Assembly (NCBI GenBank): GCA_030544235.1
Contig: CM060464.1
Coordinates: 37,213,884-37,277,883, forward strand
Source: Lepturacanthus savala
Lineage: Eukaryota; Chordata; Actinopteri; Scombriformes; Trichiuridae
Reading direction: 5' to 3'
Length of the DNA stretch: 64,000 nt
Numbering within the stretch: position 1 is the stretch's first letter; each line of letters starts with the position of its first letter. This document shows positions 40,467 through 49,661 of this stretch, piece by piece. A model generated the notes under the pieces. That model was given only the letters and a program-made list of their open reading frames with translations, did no database searches and had not been told where the DNA came from. A program made the translations under genes and the position numbers.

Positions 40467-43400
40467 GGGAGGGATGATGGAGGGTTGATAAAGGGTGGAT
40501 GGAAGGATGATAAAGGGATGATGGAGGCATGATGGAGGGTTGATAAAGGGTGGATAGAGGGATGATGGAGGGATGGTGGAGCGATGGTGGAGGTGTGATA
40601 AAGGGCTAATGGAGGGATAATGGAGGCATGATGGAGGGTTGATAAAGGGCTGATGGAGGGATGATAAAGGGCTGATGGAGGGATGATGGAGGGATGGTGG
40701 AGGGATGATAAAGGGCTGATAAAGGGATGATGGAGGGATAATGGAGGGATGGTGGAGGGGTGATAAAGGGCTGATGGAGGGGTGATGGAGGGTTGATAAA
40801 GGGCGGATGGAGGGATGATAAAGGTCTGATGGAGGGATGATGGAGGCATGATGGAGGGTTGATGGAGGGATGATGGAGGGTTGATAAAGGGCGGATGGAG
40901 GGATGATGGAGGGATGGTGGAGCGATGGTGGAGGGGTGATAAAGAGCTGATGGAGGGGTGATAAAGGGCTGAATAAGGAATGATGGAGGGATGGTGGAGG
41001 GATGATGGAGGGTTGATGGAGGGATGATGTAGGCATGATGGAGGGTTGATAAAGGGCGGATGGAGGGATGATAAAGGGCTGATGGAGGGATTATGGAGGG
41101 ATGGTGGAGGGATGACGAAGGGCTGATAAAGGGATGATGGAGGGATAATAGAGGGATGGTGGAGGGGTGATAAAGGGCTGATGGAGGGGTGATGGAGGGT
41201 TGATAAAGGGCGGATGGAGGGATGATAAAGGTCTGATGGAGGGATGATGGAGGCATGATGGAGGGTTGATGGAGGGATGATGGAGGGTTGATAAAGGGCA
41301 GATGGAGGGATGATGGAGGGATGGTGGAGCGATGGTGGAGGGGTGATAAAGGGCTGATGGAGGGGTGATAAAGGGCTGAATAAGGAATGATGGAGGGATG
41401 GTGGAGGGATGATGGAGGGTTGATGGAGGGATGATGTAGGCATGATGGAGGGTTGATAAAGGGCGGATGGAGGGATGATAAAGGGCTGATGGAGGGATGG
41501 TGGAGGGATGGTGGAGGGATGATAAAGGGCTGATAAAAGGATGATGGAGGGATGGTGGAGGGTTGATGGAGGGATGATGGAGGCATGATGGAGGGTTGAT
41601 AAAGGGCGGATAGAGGGATGATGGAGGGATGGTGGAGCGATGGTGGAGGTGTGATAAAGGGCTGATGGAGGGGTGATAAAGGGCTGAATAAGGAATGATG
41701 GAGGGATGGTGGAGGGATGATTGAGGGTTGATGGAGGGATGATGTAGGCATGATGGAGGGTTGATAAAGGGCGGATGGAGGGATGATAAAGAGCTGATGG
41801 AGGGATGATGGAGGGATGGTAGAGGGATGGTGGAGGGATGGTGGAGGGATGATAAAGGGATGATGGAGGGATAATGGAGGGATGGTGGAGGGATGGTGGA
41901 GCGATGGTGGAGGTGTGATAAAGGGCTGATGGAGGGATAATGGAGGCATGATGGAGGGTTGATAAAGGGCTGATGGAGGGATGATAAAGGGCTGATAAAG
42001 GGATGATGGAGAGATGATAAAGGGATGGTGGAGGGATGGTGGAGGGATGATAAAGGAATGATGGAGGGATAATGGAGGGATGGTGGAGGGGTGATAAAGG
42101 GCTGATGGAGGGGTGATGGAGGGTTGATAAAGGGCGGATGGAGGGATGATGGAGGCATGATGGAGGGTTGATGGAGGGATGATGGAGGCATGATGGAGGG
42201 TTGATAAAGGGCGGATGGAGGGATGATAAAGGGCTGATGGAGGGATGATGGAGGGATGGTGGGGGGATGATAAAGGGCTGATAAAGGGATGATGGAGGGA
42301 TAATGGAGCGATGGTGGAGGGGTGATAAGGGGCTGAATAAGGAATGATGGAGAGATGGTGGAGGGATGATGGAGGGATGATAAAGGGCTGATAAAGGGAT
42401 GATGGAGAGATGATAAAGGGATGATGGAGGGATGATGGAGGGATGGTGGAGGGATGATAAAGGGCTGATAAAGGGATGATGGAGGGATGGTGGAGGGTTG
42501 ATGGAGGGCTGATGGAGGGTTGATAAAGGGCGGATGGAGGGATGATAAAGGGCTGATGGAGGGATGATGGAGGGATAATGGAGCGATGGTGGAGGGGTGA
42601 TAAGGGGCTGAATAAGGAATGATGGAGAGATGGTGGAGGGATGATGGAGGGATGATAAAGGGCTGATAAAGGGATAATGGAGAGATGATAAAGGGATGGT
42701 GGAGGGATGGTGGAGGGATGGTAAAGGAATGATGGAGGGATAATGGAGGGATGGTGGAGGGGTGATAAAGGGCTGATGGAGGGTTGATAAAGGGCGGATG
42801 GAGGGATGATGGAGGCATGATGGAGGGTTGATGGAGGGATGATGGAGGCATGATGGAGGGTTGATAAAGGGCGGATGGAGGGATGATAAAGGGCTGATGG
42901 AGGGATGATGAAGGGATGGTGGAGGGGTGATAAGGGGCTGAATAAGGAATGATGGAGAGATGGTGGAGGGATGATGGAGGGATGATAAAGGGCTGATAAA
43001 GGGATGATGGAGGGGTGATAAAGGAATGATGGAGGTATGATAAAGGGATGATAAAGGGATGATGGAGGGATGGTGGAGGGATGGTGGAGGGGTGATAAGG
43101 GGCTGAATAAGGAATGATGGAGAGATGGTGGAGGGATGATGGAGGGATGATAAAGGGCTGATAAAGGGATGATGGAGAGATGATAAAGGGATGATGGAGG
43201 GGTGATAAAGGAATGATGGAGGTATGATAAAGGGATGATAAAGGGCTGATAAAGGGATGATGGAGGGATGGTGGAGGGTTGATGGAGGGCTGATGGAGGG
43301 TTGATGGAGGGATGATGGAGGGATGGTGGAGGGTTGATGGAGGGATGATGGAGGCATGATGGAGGGTTGATAAAGGGCGGATAGAGGGATGATGGAGGGA

Positions 43401-44017
43401 TGGTGGAGTGATGGTGGAGGTGTGATAAAGGGCTGATGGAGGGGTGATAAAGGGCTGAATAAGGAATGATGGAGGGATGGTGGAGGGACGATTGAGGGTT
43501 GATGGAGGGATGATGTAGGCATGATGGAGGGTTGATAAAGGGCGGATGGAGGGATGATAAAGGGCTGATGGAGGGATGATGGAGGGATGGTAGAGGGATG
43601 GTGGAGGGATGGTGGAGGGATGATAAAGGGATGATGGAGGGATAATGGAGGGATGGTGGAGGGATGGTGGAGGCATGGTGGAGGCATGATGGAGGGTTTA
43701 TAAAGGGCAGATAGAGGGATGATGGAGGGATGGTGGAGGGATGGTGGAGGCATGATGGAGGGTTGATAAAGGGCGGATAGAGGGATGATGGAGGGATGGT
43801 GGAGCGATGGTGGAGGGATGGTGGAGGGATGATAAAGGGCTGATAAAGGGATGATGGAGGGATGGTGGAGGGTTGATGGAGGGCTGATGGAGGGTTGATA
43901 AAGGGCGGATGGAGGGATGATAAAGGGCTGATGGAGGGATGATGGAGGGATAATGGAGCGATGGTGGAGGGGTGATAAGGGGCTGAATAAGGAATGATGG
44001 AGAGATGGTGGAGGGAT
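40467..44017. repeat. GATGGAGGGA minisatellite, left part
   Basis: Units are 10 bp, mainly GATGGAGGGA and TGATAAAGGG, with variants such as TGGTGGAGGG and GGCTGAATAA. Longer blocks recur, for example the one around GGGGCTGAATAAGGAATGAT. On the minus strand all three frames stay open for 2.6-3.4 kb, giving apparent proteins of 861 to 1145 codons composed of P, S, L, H, I, Y. They have no domain, often lack a normal start, and arise because the C/T-rich strand of the unit has almost no stop codons. I treat the region as non-coding. The ERV is inserted at its right edge and the same array resumes at 59139. Confidence 0.95.
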
Positions 44018-44746
44018 TGTTGTGACTTTTGTTCAATATCCAATAAGCAACAAATTTAGTCTAAGTCTTAGTACGGAATAACAAAAATGAGAAGTCACAA
44101 GAACATTAAAGATGAGACAGGATCAGCTGGTTCACGGTCCGACGATGGTTTATTGTAGAAAATACAATGTTAACCATACATGAGAAGTAGCCCGGGCTAA
44201 GTCTGAAAACCAACTGAAAAGTTCCGAGCTTTTATACAATTTGGGGGCCTGGGGACTCCTCCCCAGGCCCCGCCTGCTATTTGATACATTTTTCACTGTT
44301 TTCCACCGGTATTACCATACATGTCAATTCTAACCGAGGATGTACATGTCATCATGTATTTTTTTAAACTGGTTGACCATGCAAAGGCCCTTCCCTTAAC
44401 AGGAGGAGCTTGACCCCTGTCTAGTTTGGAATGCAACTGGACCTATGGCATGAGGTCTGTTCGGAATGCAACTGTCGGCGCCATGGTGCCATGGTTTCAG
44501 TGTTGGACTACATTTTTTAGATCACACTTGTTTAAAAGGAGGTAGAATTTCCCCAGCTTGTGTAGTCAGCAGGGGTTTAAATGTTCACAACTTGACGAGT
44601 TCACAGTTTGAAAAGACATGAGGTAGAATGTCTCTGGTGTAAATGCCATGACTTTATGAACTACAACTCACTTAGTATATTGATTATAAGTATATTGATT
44701 AATACATTTTATTAAGTATATTGAGTAATAGCCTTTTGTCACTACA
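44018..44746 (-). repeat. 3' LTR of the ERV
   Basis: It is 729 bp and, line by line, identical to the copy at 58410-59138 (constant offset 14,392). In minus orientation U3 starts at 44746; the TATA box copy is at 44229-44236 and the AATAAA copy at 44149-44154. Its U5 end abuts the minisatellite at 44017. Confidence 0.95.
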
Positions 44747-44755
44747 TTCCCCCCT
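44747..44755 (-). promoter_or_regulatory. Polypurine tract
   Basis: Immediately upstream of U3 on the minus strand lies AGGGGGGAA, directly followed by TGTAGTGAC. This is the expected position and composition of the plus-strand DNA primer of reverse transcription. Confidence 0.85.
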
Positions 44756-45730
44756 ATGGTCCTGGAAAGGACCATCAATCAAAAACAAATCATAACTCCA
44801 CAATGTATGCTTATATTCTGCACATTCTGATTAATAAGGTAAGGCATAAAAAAAAATCCAGCATACCACTTCAGTGTGATATCCCTTCGCCTTGTACATC
44901 TACCTATCCCTCAGTGAGGACCACCAAGAGGTGAGGTCCCAATCGCAAAGACAATTGTACAACTCCACCTCAGGGCCATCCCGGGACTTTCCCATCCTAA
45001 TGGTCCAGTAGTCGTCACTGTTGGGCCCCTAGCTTGAACCCTGCAGACATGGCCAGGGAAACATCCTTCCCTCTGTAGACAAAGGAAGGTAAAACCCTCG
45101 CCAGGTGGCAAAGCCAGCAGTACTAACGTTCCAAAATTAAAAGAGTATCATAAAATTTCACCTGAGCATGCAAATCAGATATTTTTGTGATCAAAGTCAG
45201 ATATACTTGTCAACACTGCTTGTGATTAATAATGGTTATAATGTCACACCCCAAACCACGTCTATTCTGTTTACACAGCTAGTTACTCTTTGGTTTGTTC
45301 AAGGGGCAAATCCCCTGGCACACTTATGAGGAACCGTCCTCTTAATTTTTTTTTATAGAATGGATTTTTAGTTTGTTTTCTTAGCAGTCCTAACTCCTTT
45401 GTCGCTAAAACAAAGTTGTTAGGACAAGTGGGTAAAGAACGAGTAGGGTTTCCCCTGAGCCTGTGTTACCACAAGCCACGCATTTAACTCTTTTAACACT
45501 AGGGATCACTTCCCTTATTACCCTCTTTTTTGTGCTTAATTAACACTTATACTTATCCGCTAGTGAATACATCACTGGGCCAAGCCCACATAATCTGATT
45601 ACTATTTTATTATTATTTTTTTAAATTTTAATTCTTTTGAATAACTATATTATGTCATTAAGTACCCAATAGTTATTCATTATCAATTATGTTTATTTTA
45701 GTACCATTAGGATTATTAATTCTTTATCAC
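44756..45730 (-). other. ERV region between accessory ORFs and 3' LTR
   Basis: Nearly 1 kb of AT-rich sequence with no ORF that I trust; a 66-codon frame at 44911-45111 has no recognisable feature. It would form the shared 3' untranslated region of all viral mRNAs, and is long for that role. Confidence 0.5.
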
Positions 45731-46663
45731 TTACACACCTTGATAGTATATATTTGTTCTGATTGCGTGGAGAAAGTCCTCTGCTCTTGCCCTATAGGCC
45801 TCAGGTCTGAGTACAGAACCTTCTCCTGTTGGATGCCAATGGTGTGTGTTATTGGTACCTGTAACGATGGAGGTCATTACTTTGCCTGTTTGTGATGTCA
45901 GCTTTAACCATTGTAACAGCTGTTGTGAGGTGTCTGACCAAATAGCTGATTGCCCACCGTCCAGGATTCTCGTTACTGTCCTGTGACCCGATGTTGCCAC
46001 CAGGTACCTTCTCCTATTGACTCCTGGGTACACTGTAAATGGACTACGGCTTTGATTAGGATACAAATAGCCCCATAGAAACAAATGATACATCACATTT
46101 ACATGGTATCGTGTATGTTGCACATACAGATTTGCCCTTATGGGGATTATCTCATCCTCCTCAGCCACTGTTGTCAGTTCACCAAACCCTTCATCCCAGT
46201 ACTGGATGCTGCCTGTTTCCTGGAGCTGAGCGTGCAGAGTGCTCCAGTGCAACCTTTGCAGGCAATGGTGTAGGGTTTGCTCTGGCCAAGGCATTGTCCA
46301 TTGCAAATGTGGAGTGATGGGGTCAGATGCTGTTCTCCAAGGTTCATGCCACCCGTCCGTGGTGGTTTGCAGCTGTGATACTGGGCTTACTAAAGTGTTA
46401 ATGAGCTTAGATCCCGGGACCTGGGATCCGAGATCAGTGTGCTCATTTATGAACTGTGGTTTGTGGGATAAAAAGTCACTGTAGTTCCATCCCCCAACTG
46501 TTTTTCCATTGGGAACGTGTTGATCGCGTAGGGTCTTCCATTCAGCCCACCTATTTACAAGTGGGTCATTGTCCACCTCATCAGCCGCCTCTTGGTCACC
46601 AAACACATCCTGTAATGCGGCTAGCAGGATGTCATCTGGCTCATCATCTTGGTTGGGATTCAT
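45731..46663 (-). CDS. ERV accessory protein 2, 310 aa, unknown function
   Basis: This frame opens with ATG at 46663, two bases after the stop of the upstream accessory ORF (TAA, AA, ATG), and runs 310 codons without interruption. The first 35 residues are acidic with an amphipathic look (PDDILLAALQDVFGD), as in some transcription activation domains. The rest is rich in W, H, Y and Q and contains no membrane segment, signal peptide or zinc-binding cluster that I can see. I do not recognise a family. Its position behind env resembles that of bel/tas of foamy viruses and of the accessory ORFs of epsilonretroviruses, so a regulatory or host-antagonist role is possible. It may be translated by reinitiation after ORF1 or from its own spliced mRNA. 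The preserved frame in a young provirus supports it as real. Confidence 0.75.
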   Translation of the reverse strand: MNPNQDDEPDDILLAALQDVFGDQEAADEVDNDPLVNRWAEWKTLRDQHVPNGKTVGGWNYSDFLSHKPQFINEHTDLGSQVPGSKLINTLVSPVSQLQTTTDGWHEPWRTASDPITPHLQWTMPWPEQTLHHCLQRLHWSTLHAQLQETGSIQYWDEGFGELTTVAEEDEIIPIRANLYVQHTRYHVNVMYHLFLWGYLYPNQSRSPFTVYPGVNRRRYLVATSGHRTVTRILDGGQSAIWSDTSQQLLQWLKLTSQTGKVMTSIVTGTNNTHHWHPTGEGSVLRPEAYRARAEDFLHAIRTNIYYQGV

Positions 46664-46665
46664 TT

Positions 46666-47589
46666 TTACTGCTCCCCTGCTCGGGGCTGGTAGGATCCCT
46701 GCTGAGGAAGGGCGTTTCCCACCACCCCCCTTCTCAGTGTAGCTTCTAGTCCATTAACTGCAGTAGCTTTTTGGTACAGTTTTGTTTTGCAGAATCTGAT
46801 CAGGGTGGCATTGGACTGCTGCAGCTGTGTTATGGTTTGATGTGCCTGCTCGTAAGCAGTTTGTACCTCACCCATATTCTTTTGTAGTGTGCTAGCTTCA
46901 TGCTGAGCATGAGTCAGCTCATGTGTCAGTTTTTCGATTTCCTTCTGCATCTCTTTCAGTCTTCCAGTATATCTGCGATTATATGCCAGGCGTCTGATCT
47001 TCTGGACTTGTCTACGGGCCATTTCTGACAGACCATCTTGCATGGAGGAGTAAGTTATGGTGGTCATGTCACCTATTTCACAACGAAGATCTTCGAGACA
47101 GGTGTATTGCTCAAAAGGACGGACCAGGTATCTGGATAACTGAGCAACATCTTTGGGACCAACGGTGAGGTACGGTGGTTTGTTGGGTAGTGGCGGGCTA
47201 TTTTGTAGAAGAACTGTTATTGAAGGCAGGTCATCATCGGTCTCTGGCAGCTGTCCTTGGTCCTCTGGATCCCCTGGGCTGCTGGAGCTGGGCTCTGGCT
47301 TGGGGGAGGTTGTTGACCACTGGACCACGTTTAGATCAGCCAGATGTGTCGCGGGAGTCTCCAGGGGTGCTATCCGGAAACGGCTCCATCCTGATCCCTC
47401 TGGAGGATGGATAGGGATGAAGTATCTCTCGTCCCGCTGTGATTCACCGGAGTGCCTGTTTGGAACATGTGTGCTTGCAGCTAGATGTTGTGTTCCTACT
47501 GATGTGTGTGTGTTGTCCTCTCTGCTAGAGCTGGGACCCTGCCAAGCATCCATGGTCGCTTGAGGTCCAGTTAGGAAAGCCTCCGCCAT
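46666..47589 (-). CDS. ERV accessory protein 1, bZIP-like (Maf-like) regulator candidate
   Basis: I take the ATG at 47589 (307 codons); the open frame extends two codons upstream to a TTG. A good splice acceptor lies 11 bases before this ATG. Residues 1-145 are low-complexity, with P/S/E/D-rich stretches (PEPSSSSPGDPEDQG near 98-112). Residues 190-212 are basic and include RRLAYNRRY, which fits the Maf-type pattern RRxxxNRxY. From residue 211 to about 263 a/d positions are hydrophobic in an unbroken 3-4-3-4 spacing (L, M, I, L, L, A, A, L, M, V, Y, A, I, L, N, L), an eight-heptad coiled coil. Basic segment plus coil is the bZIP plan, but the first zipper leucine comes one residue earlier than in canonical bZIPs. 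A nuclear DNA-binding transactivator of the LTR is the best guess. A simple basic coiled-coil protein is the alternative. Confidence 0.75.
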   Translation of the reverse strand: MAEAFLTGPQATMDAWQGPSSSREDNTHTSVGTQHLAASTHVPNRHSGESQRDERYFIPIHPPEGSGWSRFRIAPLETPATHLADLNVVQWSTTSPKPEPSSSSPGDPEDQGQLPETDDDLPSITVLLQNSPPLPNKPPYLTVGPKDVAQLSRYLVRPFEQYTCLEDLRCEIGDMTTITYSSMQDGLSEMARRQVQKIRRLAYNRRYTGRLKEMQKEIEKLTHELTHAQHEASTLQKNMGEVQTAYEQAHQTITQLQQSNATLIRFCKTKLYQKATAVNGLEATLRRGVVGNALPQQGSYQPRAGEQ

Positions 47590-47599
47590 TTCCAACAGT

Positions 47600-47601
47600 C
47601 T
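47600..47601 (-). promoter_or_regulatory. Probable splice acceptor for accessory ORF1
   Basis: On the minus strand GTGTCCCCATCACAG ends at 47600, and the ORF1 ATG follows 11 bases later at 47589. Spacing and the pyrimidine-rich lead suit a 3' splice site that would make ORF1 the first frame of a multiply spliced mRNA. Confidence 0.55.
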
Positions 47602-47694
47602 GTGATGGGGACACGGTGATTAGTATTTACAGCATTATATATGATTATCTACCGATTTCTCTAATTACATTATTTTACAATATTTACAATACGT

Positions 47695-47696
47695 AC
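47695..47696 (-). promoter_or_regulatory. Possible internal splice donor downstream of env
   Basis: The minus strand reads CAAG followed by GTACGT, a good donor match, 33 bases after the env stop codon. With the acceptor at 47600 it would define an intron of about 97 bases, or it could end a small exon of doubly spliced accessory mRNAs. Confidence 0.4.
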
Positions 47697-47728
47697 CTTG
47701 TGGGAAGTGGGCGGTGACCATTGTATCC

Positions 47729-49657
47729 CTATCTGCCTACCTTCCATTCTCGTAGGTCTATGCGTTTTTCTGTTTCTGGTTCAAATTGCATTTGTATTAC
47801 TGGAAACTGTCCTGTTATGCTTTCAAAAACACGTGATATCAGAACACGGAGCAAGGGTATGACACAGCAGACCACCAGTAACACCACCAGTATAATTCCT
47901 CCCAGTACCATCCCGGCCATTTTTAAATAATTCAACAATCCCAATTTTCCCAACCAGTCCCAGAAGCTTTTAATTTGTGTGTTCCAATTAGAATTCCTTA
48001 CATGTTCTTCCCGTAGTCGTTTCATTTCCTTTAAGACTCCAGTCAAACTACCATTAATACCAGTGTGCATTGGGATTAACGTGCAACATTCTTCCCCAAT
48101 TTCGTCGCAAATTCCTTGATCCCCTGCCATGCGTGACTCTATGACGAATCTGTTTTGTAAGGTCATCATTGATGTAGCATGCAGTTGTTCCCGAATTAAC
48201 GACACCCCTTTTATAGTAAAGTTCATAAATCTTTGTTGATTGTACCATAAGAGATTTACCCAGCGACTATTACGAGCTATATATTGGGCATTATTGAACT
48301 GTCCTGCAACCGGGATAAGTCCTAATCCCCTTCCTGATATTATCCAGGCCGATGCTAAAGCGGTTTGGTCCTCAGGTACACCCAAAGGGATTTGATCCCA
48401 GGTGATATAAATTTCGTCTGAGGCTTTCCAGTCCCATTCCCAATTGTGAGCTTTATTGGTACTTCTCTTAATTCTGGGGTGTGTCTGATTTGTATCTTCT
48501 TTCTGTGTGATTAAAGATAGTTGTCCTGTTAACATTACTGGGGCACATATGCCCGTCCAATTTGCTGGTAAATGTGGTATCATGGTGACATTCGCCTCGC
48601 ATGTCCAAAAAATATCCCCCAGTGGCTTTGTTCCACTTCCCAGATCTAATAATCTGTATTGGGCTATGTGAGATGAGTTTCTTTCATAAATTACATGTCC
48701 CCCGTTTGGTACTATTTGTGTACATTGAATTCGAGCTTTTGGGCTGGTCTCACACAATTTGATGATTCCGGTGGTATTTCCCTCGGGGAGTTTTGGGTAC
48801 CAGGTTATGTTGCTGCATCTCACCAATTCCTCCGCATCCGTCATTACTGCTGATGTTCTCCGAGCGACCTCTTCCAATTCTTTTCCTCGTACTATGCAGA
48901 ACGGAAAAACAATATTATCAGGTTTGTGCACCACAGGGGGCGCTACTCCTATTTCCTCATAATTGTCATGTGACAGTATTCTTGGGCAAACCTTTTTATC
49001 TTTACTCCAACCCGGAAAGCCTCCTGCCATGTGCATAGTACAGAGGGGAAAACACCTGGAAATATCTGGACAGCCCCCTATCTGACTTCCTGGTAATGAC
49101 CTAAACTGCGGTAGTTTTTTAGCATTGTAACAGGCAATACAGTCTCGTTTTTTCTGTTTTTTTGCTTCAAACATAGATTTTGCCGAATACTGTATCCATT
49201 GCTGAAACATATTTGTTTCCCAATGTGATGTTCTTAATTTTTCCAAATCTCTTTTCTCTCTTTTATTCATTAATCTTACTTTAGTTTTGGCTTCTCTTTT
49301 TGTCATTACCTGTCCTGTTTGTTCATTTTGACACTTTGTGTTGTTACATTTTACCTGAATGGTCACCGTCCCTTCCTCACGACAGTCCATGCTTTGAGGA
49401 TACCCCAGCCAATGCTTACCCACTGACTCGGTTCCTATTTCTTCTGCCAGTACATAATCATATATATCTGCTTTGACATGCATTATATGTTTGATTTTCC
49501 CATTTTCACTGTCTACTATCCCCTTGTTAGTAGCTAGTGTAATCATTGCCAAGGCACATGTATCTAATGTGTTTTGTGTGGTAGCTGTGTTAGGATTAGG
49601 TGTATTTAATACTAAGATTTCCCCCGTTGTTAATCCGCAAAGGGTTAACATCATCAT
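47729..49657 (-). CDS. ERV envelope glycoprotein (env), gamma-type
   Basis: Three ATG codons lie in a row at 49657-49649, just after a strong splice acceptor; from the first the protein is 642 residues. The same frame is open upstream to an ATG at 50104, adding 149 residues that overlap the pol tail, so a longer leader cannot be excluded. A short hydrophobic signal segment (MMMLTLCGLTTG) starts the protein. Surface subunit: CIAC at 173-176, the CXXC of gamma-type Envs, and several N-glycosylation sites. A furin-type site RIKR ends at residue 398. Transmembrane subunit: heptad region, CX6CC at 517-525 (disulfide link to the surface subunit), membrane span about 580-606, and a 36-residue tail. 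The stretch directly after cleavage is hydrophilic and Trp-rich, so the fusion segment is probably internal. The frame is intact. Confidence 0.92.
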   Translation of the reverse strand: MMMLTLCGLTTGEILVLNTPNPNTATTQNTLDTCALAMITLATNKGIVDSENGKIKHIMHVKADIYDYVLAEEIGTESVGKHWLGYPQSMDCREEGTVTIQVKCNNTKCQNEQTGQVMTKREAKTKVRLMNKREKRDLEKLRTSHWETNMFQQWIQYSAKSMFEAKKQKKRDCIACYNAKKLPQFRSLPGSQIGGCPDISRCFPLCTMHMAGGFPGWSKDKKVCPRILSHDNYEEIGVAPPVVHKPDNIVFPFCIVRGKELEEVARRTSAVMTDAEELVRCSNITWYPKLPEGNTTGIIKLCETSPKARIQCTQIVPNGGHVIYERNSSHIAQYRLLDLGSGTKPLGDIFWTCEANVTMIPHLPANWTGICAPVMLTGQLSLITQKEDTNQTHPRIKRSTNKAHNWEWDWKASDEIYITWDQIPLGVPEDQTALASAWIISGRGLGLIPVAGQFNNAQYIARNSRWVNLLWYNQQRFMNFTIKGVSLIREQLHATSMMTLQNRFVIESRMAGDQGICDEIGEECCTLIPMHTGINGSLTGVLKEMKRLREEHVRNSNWNTQIKSFWDWLGKLGLLNYLKMAGMVLGGIILVVLLVVCCVIPLLRVLISRVFESITGQFPVIQMQFEPETEKRIDLREWKVGR

Positions 49658-49661
49658 GCAA

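Noticed and set aside
40391..44043. Very long minus-strand ORFs (861-1145 codons) rich in P, S, L, H, I
   Set aside because: All three frames are open at once over the 10-bp minisatellite, with no domain and no consistent start. One begins at a TTG inside the ERV LTR. They are repeat artefacts.
44911..45111. 66-codon minus-strand ORF near the 3' LTR as a third accessory gene
   Set aside because: Short, no motif, no nearby splice signal that I trust.
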